Source of the DNA: Synechococcus sp. AG-670-A05
GTDB taxonomy: Bacteria > Cyanobacteriota > Cyanobacteriia > PCC-6307 > Cyanobiaceae
Reading direction: 5' to 3'
Assembly: GCA_003211535.1 (NCBI GenBank)
Contig: QCSJ01000013.1
Span: 1 to 33,119, forward strand
Length of the DNA: 33,119 nucleotides
Both the position numbers and the translations under genes were made by a program. This document shows, piece after piece, positions 26,977-33,119 of the stretch; within the stretch, counting starts at the first letter, position 1; every line of letters starts with the position of its first letter. Below the pieces are notes generated by a model that worked only from the letters and a program-made list of their open reading frames with translations, was not told where the DNA came from and made no database searches.

Positions 26977-28628
26977 CGAGCCATCGCTTCAGCAGCCCGG
27001 ATGCCATCGATTCCGGCCGACAGGATGCCGCCGGCGTAGCCCGCCCCTTCACCAGCAGGCACCAGCCCCTTCACATTGAGGGACTCCAACGCCGTATCCC
27101 TGGGAATGCGCACAGGCGATGACGTGCGGGTTTCCACCCCAGTGAGCACCGCATCGGGGTGGTCATAACCCGTCAGCTTGCGGGCAAAGGCCGGCAGTGC
27201 CTCCCGCAAGGCCGTAGTGATGTGAGCGGGCAACAGCTCGGCCAAATCGGCGGGATGCACACTCGGTTGATAGGACGCAGCTATGACGCCGAGACGGGTG
27301 GATGGCCGGGCTGCAAGGAAATCCTCCAGGCGTTGCGCCGGCGCGGCATAGCTGCTGCCCCCCAGCTTGAAAGCACGCTGCTCAAGCTCCCGTTGAAGGC
27401 CAATCCCCGCCAACGGGTCTCCGGGGAAGCGTTCAAACGGAGCCAGATCGTCGGCATCCAGGGCAACCACCAAACCGCTGTTGGCGTTGCGCTCGTTGCG
27501 GGAATGCTGGCTCATGCCGTTGGTCACGACCCGCCCCTCTTCCGAGGTCGCCCCCACCACAAATCCACCGGGACACATGCAGAAGCTGTAGACGCAGCGG
27601 CCATTCTCGGCATGGTGCACCAGCTTGTACTCGGCCGCCCCGAGACGCGGATGGCCGGCTGCCTCCCCCCAGCGGGCCACATCGATCAGACACTGCGGAT
27701 GCTCGATCCGCACGCCCACCGAAAAGGGTTTGCGCTGCAGCTGTACACCGATCTCGTCCAGCATTTCGAAGCAGTCCCGCGCTGAATGACCGGGAGCCAG
27801 CACCAGATGGCGACAGGAGATCTCCGTTCCATCGGCCAGCAGCACCCCCTCAAGTTGATGGGGCTTATCACCAGAGTTGGTGCCGAGTTGAAGTCGTGTC
27901 ACGCGACTGTTGAACCGCACCTCACCCCCCATGGCTTCGATCCGAGCCCGCAGGCCACGCACGACCGTGGCGAGCTTGAACGTGCCGATATGCGGGCGAT
28001 GCACCGTTAGGATCTCAGCGTTGGCACCGCAAGCCACCAACTCCTCCAGCACCTTGCGGCCGTAGTGCTCGGGATCACTCACCTGGCTATACAGCTTGCC
28101 GTCGGAGAAAGTGCCGGCACCTCCCTCCCCGAACTGAGCGTTGGATTCCGGGTTGAAGTCTCTGGTTCTACGCCAGAAGCCAAAGGTATCAGCTGTGCGT
28201 TGCTTCACTGCCTGACCCCGCTCGAGCAGCAATGGTTGGAACCCCATCTGTGCCAAGAGCAGCGCAGCGAAGTAGCCGCAGGGGCCTGCCCCCACCACCA
28301 CCGGTCGATCGCCCGCGACCAATGGGAAGTCTTCAAGCGCATGACCGACGGACCGATAGCGAGTATCCGGTGCAGGTCGAACCCGACTTTTGTTGCCAAT
28401 ACGCCGCAGCAGAGCAGCTTCACCCTTCACCCGCACATCAACGCTATAGATAAGCTGGATCCGATCACGACGACGGGCATCAATACTGCGCTTGACCAGA
28501 CGCTGCTCCAGCAGCTGATCTTGCGGGATCCGCAGACGCCGAAGAACGGCCTGCGTCAACTCCGCATCGGCGTGATCCAGCGGCAGCTTCAGCTCAGCCA
28601 GTCGTAGCATCAACTCGTTTGCCGTCAT
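26940..28628 (-). CDS. FAD-dependent oxidoreductase, COG2509 type
   Basis: The 562-aa flavoprotein begins with a roughly 90-residue domain (LMLRLAELKLPLDHADAELT ... IYSVDVRVKGEAALLRRI) before the FAD motif VVVGAGPCGYFAALLLAQMG, then GEGGAGTFSDGKLYSQV, and near the end GYAGGILSAGIDGIRAAEAM. This architecture is typical of the uncharacterised NAD(FAD)-utilising dehydrogenases of COG2509; no substrate is known to me. The start overlaps the 3' end of the lipoprotein gene by 35 bp, implying coupling; an in-frame ATG at 28610 is an alternative. Confidence 0.88.
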   Translation of the reverse strand: MTANELMLRLAELKLPLDHADAELTQAVLRRLRIPQDQLLEQRLVKRSIDARRRDRIQLIYSVDVRVKGEAALLRRIGNKSRVRPAPDTRYRSVGHALEDFPLVAGDRPVVVGAGPCGYFAALLLAQMGFQPLLLERGQAVKQRTADTFGFWRRTRDFNPESNAQFGEGGAGTFSDGKLYSQVSDPEHYGRKVLEELVACGANAEILTVHRPHIGTFKLATVVRGLRARIEAMGGEVRFNSRVTRLQLGTNSGDKPHQLEGVLLADGTEISCRHLVLAPGHSARDCFEMLDEIGVQLQRKPFSVGVRIEHPQCLIDVARWGEAAGHPRLGAAEYKLVHHAENGRCVYSFCMCPGGFVVGATSEEGRVVTNGMSQHSRNERNANSGLVVALDADDLAPFERFPGDPLAGIGLQRELEQRAFKLGGSSYAAPAQRLEDFLAARPSTRLGVIAASYQPSVHPADLAELLPAHITTALREALPAFARKLTGYDHPDAVLTGVETRTSSPVRIPRDTALESLNVKGLVPAGEGAGYAGGILSAGIDGIRAAEAMARQLLESGSNAAA

Positions 28629-29832
28629 CCTTCATTCGATCAGATGGCGATGTCTTCAGCAGCCCTGCTGCCGCCCGACCCGACGGTGTCATGCCGGCCC
28701 GCAAGCGGAAATCACTGGCCGCTGCCTTCAGCCGCAGTGACTCTCCCCGCTGTCGCTGCACCAGAGCGGTGCAGAAATCAATCGCATCCTGGTCAGGACT
28801 GATCCAACCCATCGGATCAGGGACCCCTTCATCCGACACCGGCAGCGGCGCCGCTTCCACCAGCGCTAGCACACGCGCCGTGTCGTAGCCCGCCGCGGCG
28901 AGCAAGTCAGGTGCCTCCCCCCAGCGGAGGCTGAACGCCTGTTCAAAGCCTGACCAGTTGTCACCACGGGCCGGATGTTCCAGACCAAGTTGCTGCCAGG
29001 GCACTTGCGGCAGATTCTGCAGCGCATCCGAGTCAGAAAGGTACACCCAGTTGGGCGTCAATGGAGCACCGCCACCGAACGCACCATCACGCTGCTCCCG
29101 CCGGAGCCGAGAGGCCAGAGGCCCATCAGGTTGATCGGCTACCACCACCGTGCCGGCCCATGAGAAGGTCATGTCCTTGCGGAAACGGTCAAGCCGTTGA
29201 TCATCCGTTGGATCCACCTGCTGAACCGCGGTGGGTTCGTAGCTCTCCACCAGACCACCTGAAGCTTTGTAATGATTAACAAACGTCGTCGACAGGGTGG
29301 CTTCGAGCGAATTTGGATCGACCACCACCATGGCCCGATCCCAACCGGCTTTCAGGGTAGCCTCCACAGTTGCCTTGACGTCTTCCTCAATCGATGGGAC
29401 CAGCGGCCAGAGCTTGTTGCGGCCCTCCAGGCCCCTGAGGGTGTCAATAGACTTACCCCGCTGATACGGAAGCAGAACGCTGATCCCGTGATGCTCGGAC
29501 AGGGCGCTGAAGGCGCGTAGATCAGCAGAGGGTGGTGCCACTACAAGGTGCTGATCAGCGTGGTTAGGCAGCTGCTCAAGCGGAGACTGATCTGGTCTCA
29601 GCGAGATCCAAAGCACCGTGGGCAGGGGATGACCGCAGGCCCTGATCGTCGATTCACCAATGGCAAAGCCCTGAAGGAAGCGATCCCGGAGGACTGAATC
29701 GTCCGGAGCGGAAGGCAACATCACGACGACTCGCTGTCGAGGTAACGAACTGGAGACGAGAGCCTGACAGCCGATTACGACAGCCGCAAAACAGGACCAT
29801 GCAAGCCATGGACCCGGTGCCAACCTCGACAT
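28594..29832 (-). CDS. Periplasmic-binding-protein-like lipoprotein
   Basis: With the ATG at 29832 the protein has 412 aa; a TTG at 29862 would add ten. The N-terminus is a signal peptide ending in a lipobox: LAWSCFAAVVIGCQALVSS, with C22 as the acylated residue. The body looks like a type 1 periplasmic binding fold (VVVMLPSAPDDSVLRDRFLQ, a hinge around RAMVVVDPNSLEA, and AAGYDTARVLALVEAAPLP), as in branched-chain amino-acid binding proteins or LppC-type lipoproteins. No permease or ATPase gene is nearby, so it may act alone at the membrane. Ligand unknown. Confidence 0.82.
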   Translation of the reverse strand: MSRLAPGPWLAWSCFAAVVIGCQALVSSSLPRQRVVVMLPSAPDDSVLRDRFLQGFAIGESTIRACGHPLPTVLWISLRPDQSPLEQLPNHADQHLVVAPPSADLRAFSALSEHHGISVLLPYQRGKSIDTLRGLEGRNKLWPLVPSIEEDVKATVEATLKAGWDRAMVVVDPNSLEATLSTTFVNHYKASGGLVESYEPTAVQQVDPTDDQRLDRFRKDMTFSWAGTVVVADQPDGPLASRLRREQRDGAFGGGAPLTPNWVYLSDSDALQNLPQVPWQQLGLEHPARGDNWSGFEQAFSLRWGEAPDLLAAAGYDTARVLALVEAAPLPVSDEGVPDPMGWISPDQDAIDFCTALVQRQRGESLRLKAAASDFRLRAGMTPSGRAAAGLLKTSPSDRMKDDGKRVDATTG

Positions 29833-29863
29833 AAAACGGGAACGCCAACCCGACCCAGTCAAA

Positions 29864-30085
29864 TTAGGGAGAACGGTCGTCGTCGTCAGGCTTTGTCACC
29901 TGTTCGTCGGACGACGGCAACTGTGACAACAGTCCGGCCCCAAACAGAGCGGCACCAATGGCAATGGCCAGGCCCCGGTTATCAGCCGCAGCGCCCTGCC
30001 CCCATGCCGCCGTGGCCAGAAAAGCACCTCCAAGCAAGAGACAGGGCACTAAAACGATGCCACGGGCGATGCGGTTGTCTGCCAT
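29864..30085 (-). CDS. Small two-helix membrane protein, unknown function
   Basis: The 73-aa product has two hydrophobic stretches, GIVLVPCLLLGGAFLATAA (9-27) and GLAIAIGAALFGAGLLSQL (38-56), and an acidic tail with DDDD. The ATG directly follows the stop of the upstream SNase-like gene with no spacer, and the lipoprotein gene starts 31 bp downstream, so it is one gene of a tight operon. I recognise no family. Confidence 0.75.
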   Translation of the reverse strand: MADNRIARGIVLVPCLLLGGAFLATAAWGQGAAADNRGLAIAIGAALFGAGLLSQLPSSDEQVTKPDDDDRSP

Positions 30086-30454
30086 TCAGACGGACTCCGC
30101 GGGGCAACTGTCGCCCGCCAGGCCAGCGGCCACAAGCCCAGTGCTCAGATCCTTCTCATCACCAAGGGGCGTGACCCTGGCCAGCAACTGGCCTTCCCTG
30201 CGTCCAACCGGGCGGAGATTGACTCGCCTCCTACGAGGGAGTTGCTCCCTCAACCAGCCGAGGGCGGCGGACTCTGCATCAGGCTCAACGTCGATGCAGG
30301 CCAACTGAACCGTATAGGTGCGATTGCCGTCACCCACCTGCAGAAGGGAGGCAGTCCGAACCTGCAGAACCTCGGCTGCCACTGCCGGTGAAGCAGCAAC
30401 CAGCACAACCATCAGGAACGCCAGCAAACGGGAGATCACAGAGATGCTCCGCAC
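30086..30454 (-). CDS. Secreted SNase-like domain protein, probably catalytically inactive
   Basis: This 122-aa protein has a signal peptide ([20 protein letters not shown]) and a small beta-barrel domain with the pattern [18 protein letters not shown] ... [20 protein letters not shown] ... GQLLARV ... GLVAAGLAG, which follows the order of staphylococcal nuclease. Aligned by eye, the catalytic Arg and Glu around RLxxVDTPE are replaced (QLACIDVEP), so nuclease activity is unlikely. The GTG start at 30454 is 19 bp inside the end of ilvB. The fold assignment is inference. Confidence 0.72.
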   Translation of the reverse strand: MRSISVISRLLAFLMVVLVAASPAVAAEVLQVRTASLLQVGDGNRTYTVQLACIDVEPDAESAALGWLREQLPRRRRVNLRPVGRREGQLLARVTPLGDEKDLSTGLVAAGLAGDSCPAESV

Positions 30455-32289
30455 TGGGGACAGAAGCGATGTTCATGGGCGGTGGTAGCTCCACAAGAGC
30501 CGCAGGTGCGGGTGGTGCCCATAGCCAGCTCCGGATGGGATGGCAGACCCACCATCTGGGCGTTGCTCTTGCCCGGAGGGACCATCGGATAGCAGTTCTC
30601 CCCCCGCCTCACATGCACGTCGATCATCATCGGCGTCGGTGATTGCAACGCCGCTGCCAGGTCGCGGTGCAGAGCCTCGCGCTCGGTGATCTTGACGCCA
30701 TCCACTCCGAAGGACCGGGCCAGAGCTATGAAATCGGGCATGCCGTTCAGCATGTCGGAGGAGGAATAGCGTTCGTCGTAGAAGCTCTCCTGCCACTGGC
30801 GCACCATGCCCTGCCAGTGGTTGTTCACGATCACTACCTTCACCGGCAGGCCGTAGGCCGCCAGGGTTCCGAGTTCCTGGATGTTCATCAGGATGCTGGC
30901 ATCGCCGGCGATGCAGACCACCTGGCGATCAGGCAAGGCCACCTGAGCCCCCATCGCGGCCGGCATCCCATAACCCATGGTCCCCAGGCCTGCGCTGCTG
31001 ATCCAGCTTCTGGGTCCGTTGCGCAGGTACTGAGCCGCCCACATCTGATGCTGTCCAACGTCCGTAGTAACGATCGCGTCGGGGGCCAGATCCCTCACCG
31101 CCAGCAGCACCTCCTGGGGGTATACAGGCCCTTCCATAGGAGGAATCGTGAGGGGATAACGGTCCTTCCAGGTGTTGATGCGCTCCAGCCAGGCCGCTGT
31201 GCGGGGTTCCGCCGCGCGCTGCAGGCAGATCTCCACCATCCGCGCCAGGCTCAGTCCGAGATCACCGAGCACAGCCACATCGGCCTGGCGGTTCTTACCG
31301 ATCTCCGCTGGATCGATCTCGAAGTGCACCACTCTGGCCCGGGGGGCGAAGGTGTCCAACTTTCCGGTGACACGGTCATCGAACCGTGCCCCCACGGCGA
31401 TCAACAGGTCGCACTCGGTGACGGCGAAATTGGCATAAGCGGTGCCGTGCATGCCAAGCATGCCCACCGACAGCGCATCATTTTCGTCAAAAGCCCCCTT
31501 ACCCATCAGAGTGGTCGTGACGGGAAGCTGATAGCGCTCGGCCAGCAAGCGCAGGCTGTCATGTGCACCGGCGGAGATCGCGCCACCACCCACATACAGC
31601 AGAGGGCGTTGTGCCTGCTCGATCAGATCGAGCGCCGCCGCCACAGCAGCATCGAGCGGGGGCTCAGGCTGATGGAAACCGCCAGGGATGACGGAACCGG
31701 GCTCCACCGGCAGATAGTTGAACCGCTCCTGCCCCACATCCTTGGGAATGTCGATCAGCACCGGACCGGGCCGGCCGCTGGCGGCGATCAGAAACGCCTG
31801 AGCGACAATCGACCCCAGGTCGGCAGGGTCACGCACCACCCATGAGTGCTTCACGATCGGCAGGGTGATGCCGAAAATGTCGGTTTCCTGAAAGGCGTCG
31901 GTGCCGATGGCCGGCCTTGGAACCTGTCCGGTGACCACCACCATCGGCACGGAATCCATCTGTGCCGTGGCGATGCCCGTCACCAGGTTGGTAGCCCCTG
32001 GACCGGAGGTTCCGAAGCAGACACCCACCTTGCCGGTGGCCCTTGCATAGGCATCAGCGGCATGGGTACCTGCCTGCTCATGGCGCACCAGGATGTGCTT
32101 AACCCAGCCTTCGCCTTCAGCGATGTGCAGGGCGTCGTAAATCGGCAGGATCGCCCCGCCCGGGTAGCCGAAGATCGTGTCCACCCCATGGCGCCGCAAC
32201 GCATCCATAAGCGCTTCCGCGCCGCTGATGGTCTGAGGTTCATCGGAATCCAGTCCACCAACAACCGTGGATGCGGAAGTAAGGGTCAC
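30436..32289 (-). CDS. ilvB: Acetolactate synthase large subunit with C-terminal zinc ribbon
   Basis: IlvB joins two pyruvates (or pyruvate and 2-oxobutyrate) in branched-chain amino-acid synthesis. The 617-aa ThDP enzyme starts with GTG, has the catalytic glutamate E71 in [16 protein letters not shown], the FAD region, and the ThDP/Mg motif [20 protein letters not shown]. After the normal end near [12 protein letters not shown] it carries a 25-residue tail with C596-x2-C599-x10-C610-x2-C613, a zinc-ribbon pattern. The regulatory subunit gene ilvN is not in the window. The gene leads a minus-strand run with four small or unrelated genes that follow. Confidence 0.97.
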   Translation of the reverse strand: MTLTSASTVVGGLDSDEPQTISGAEALMDALRRHGVDTIFGYPGGAILPIYDALHIAEGEGWVKHILVRHEQAGTHAADAYARATGKVGVCFGTSGPGATNLVTGIATAQMDSVPMVVVTGQVPRPAIGTDAFQETDIFGITLPIVKHSWVVRDPADLGSIVAQAFLIAASGRPGPVLIDIPKDVGQERFNYLPVEPGSVIPGGFHQPEPPLDAAVAAALDLIEQAQRPLLYVGGGAISAGAHDSLRLLAERYQLPVTTTLMGKGAFDENDALSVGMLGMHGTAYANFAVTECDLLIAVGARFDDRVTGKLDTFAPRARVVHFEIDPAEIGKNRQADVAVLGDLGLSLARMVEICLQRAAEPRTAAWLERINTWKDRYPLTIPPMEGPVYPQEVLLAVRDLAPDAIVTTDVGQHQMWAAQYLRNGPRSWISSAGLGTMGYGMPAAMGAQVALPDRQVVCIAGDASILMNIQELGTLAAYGLPVKVVIVNNHWQGMVRQWQESFYDERYSSSDMLNGMPDFIALARSFGVDGVKITEREALHRDLAAALQSPTPMMIDVHVRRGENCYPMVPPGKSNAQMVGLPSHPELAMGTTRTCGSCGATTAHEHRFCPQCGASL

Positions 32290-32694
32290 GGCAGCTGGTC
32301 AGGAATGACCCTCAAGGTTAAGGGCCTGCAGCTCCTCCGGCTTGGTGGCTACTGATCATGACGCTGAGAGTCGGTGCCGGATCCATCCGTCTCCCCGCGT
32401 ATTGGATTCCCCAGGTCAGCCTGGCCTGAGCGCACCGCTGCTGCTGCAAATAGCAGCAGGTGTGTTTGTAGCCACCGGAGACCACCAACTGAGCAGAGGG
32501 GATCCCAACGGTGCTGCGATATCAAGGCCGGTATGTGGCCTTAACTGACCATCCCGCCGCGGCGAAGACCGAAATGACTGGTGTACCCATCGAAAACCGC
32601 GATGGGAAACACACCGAATCTCCAGCGAACATCCACCTGAACTGGAAACAGACTCGAAACCAGGCCAAAGGTGACCAGTGCGCCGAGCAGCTCC
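32290..32694. other. 405-bp ilvB-hemH spacer with three perfect hairpins
   Basis: No convincing gene is seen. Three perfect stems lie in it: CTGCTGC/GCAGCAG with a 5-nt loop (32441-32459), AAGGCC/GGCCTT with a 7-nt loop (32524-32542) and CCCATCG/CGATGGG with a 7-nt loop (32586-32606). None has a T tract on either strand. The stretch must contain the hemH 3' end and the ilvB promoter, which I could not place. Confidence 0.55.
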
Positions 32695-33119
32695 TCAGAG
32701 CAGACCGAGAGCGTGCAGCGGGCCGTGGCCACTGATCAACTCCAACAGGAAAGCGGAAAAACCGAGCATGGCCAGTCGTCCATTCCATACCTCGGAACTG
32801 TTGTTCCAACCCCATTCCCACTTCTCCTGGGGGTAAAGCTTCACTTTGGTGGGCAGTTCCGCAGCTGCATCGAGGCTCACTTCTGGCCCCTCGAGGCTGC
32901 TGGTCACCAGATCCGCCAGACCCTCGATGAAGGGTGGATAGATGTCGAGCGCACGCACCCGACGGAAATTGATCACACCTGCTTCAGTCGCAAGTTCCCT
33001 GTATTCGATGTCGATTTCCTCAAGCGTCTCGATGTGCTCGCTGACAAAGCTGATCGGCACCACCACCAGATCGTTGGTCTTGGCCTCTCCCAGCTGCTCA
33101 AGCGCCTCCTCGGTGTAAG
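32695..33119 (-). CDS. hemH: Ferrochelatase, C-terminal part, with chlorophyll-binding tail
   Basis: The last 141 codons of hemH are present; the N-terminal part lies beyond the window. [20 protein letters not shown] and [20 protein letters not shown] are the conserved ferrochelatase blocks, with H and E of the SEHIETLEE metal/proton pathway. The enzyme inserts Fe2+ into protoporphyrin IX. After a linker it ends in a light-harvesting-like helix with [20 protein letters not shown], the ExxNxRxAM chlorophyll-binding motif typical of cyanobacterial and plastid type II ferrochelatase, which links the enzyme to thylakoids and pigment status. Confidence 0.97.
   Translation of the reverse strand, partial: YTEEALEQLGEAKTNDLVVVPISFVSEHIETLEEIDIEYRELATEAGVINFRRVRALDIYPPFIEGLADLVTSSLEGPEVSLDAAAELPTKVKLYPQEKWEWGWNNSSEVWNGRLAMLGFSAFLLELISGHGPLHALGLL

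Noticed and set aside
30643-31845. Plus-strand open frame of 400 codons opposite ilvB
   Set aside because: Antisense shadow of a highly biased gene; His/Gln-rich composition and no recognisable motif.
32600-32660. Possible Yfr2-type small RNA because of two GGAAACA words
   Set aside because: The conserved core known for that family is not present in full and no terminator follows; kept only as a structured spacer.
32541-32732. 63-codon minus-strand frame overlapping the end of hemH, partly hydrophobic
   Set aside because: It starts inside hemH, shows no family similarity and includes two of the hairpins; too weak to call a gene.

Overview
The window reads as a chromosomal segment of a marine picocyanobacterium, most likely Synechococcus (or close Cyanobium/Prochlorococcus relatives). 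Evidence: an alpha-carboxysome cluster with form IA Rubisco, both protochlorophyllide reductases (chlN/chlB/chlL and por), psaM, a CRR6-type NDH-1 assembly factor, the cyanobacterial alkane genes (aar, ado), a Tab2-type factor, a ferrochelatase with a chlorophyll-binding C-terminal tail, and a visibly GC-rich sequence. No tRNA, rRNA, insertion sequence, CRISPR array or phage signature was seen. Gene density is very high.

Layout. (1) 1-6931, minus strand: carboxysome operon csoS1-rbcL-rbcS-csoS2-csoSCA-csoS4A-csoS4B, the last gene cut by the window edge. The three early spacers each carry RNA hairpins; the later genes are 7 nt apart or less, or overlap. (2) 6932-9148: a 348-bp divergent control region, rdgB (plus), the tandem-BMC shell gene csoS1D (minus) and a divergent 125-aa unknown. 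The upstream regions of csoS1 and csoS1D share a GATA-N9-TATC palindrome. (3) 9229-14655: chlN-chlB, chlL, then por, a small membrane protein gene and psaM on the opposite strand. chlL and por meet with no base between their stop codons. (4) 14739-18692: CRR6-like, TauE/SafE permease, lipoate ligase-like, site-2 protease, trpF. (5) 18696-23974, minus strand: creatininase-like gene, ado, then a tight aar-accA-SDR-folE run. (6) 24046-26976, plus strand: S1-domain RNA-binding protein, Tab2, YfiH-type enzyme. (7) 26940-32289, minus strand: ilvB, a degenerate SNase-like secreted protein, a small membrane protein, a binding-protein-like lipoprotein and an FAD oxidoreductase, packed with overlaps. 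(8) A 405-bp spacer with three perfect hairpins, then the C-terminal part of hemH.

How the parts fit: CO2 fixation (Rubisco, shell, carbonic anhydrase, scaffold), chlorophyll and photosystem I supply (DPOR, LPOR, PsaM, Tab2, CRR6, HemH) and fatty-acid/alkane output (AccA, AAR, ADO) sit side by side. The most notable observations are a CsoS2-type Rubisco-binding motif at the N-terminus of the carbonic anhydrase CsoSCA, the shared candidate operator of the two shell-gene promoters, terminator-like or stabilising hairpins inside the Rubisco operon (one with the rbcS stop codon in its loop), an SDR gene between accA and folE, a zinc-ribbon tail on IlvB, and six consecutive convergent gene junctions with no room for a terminator.
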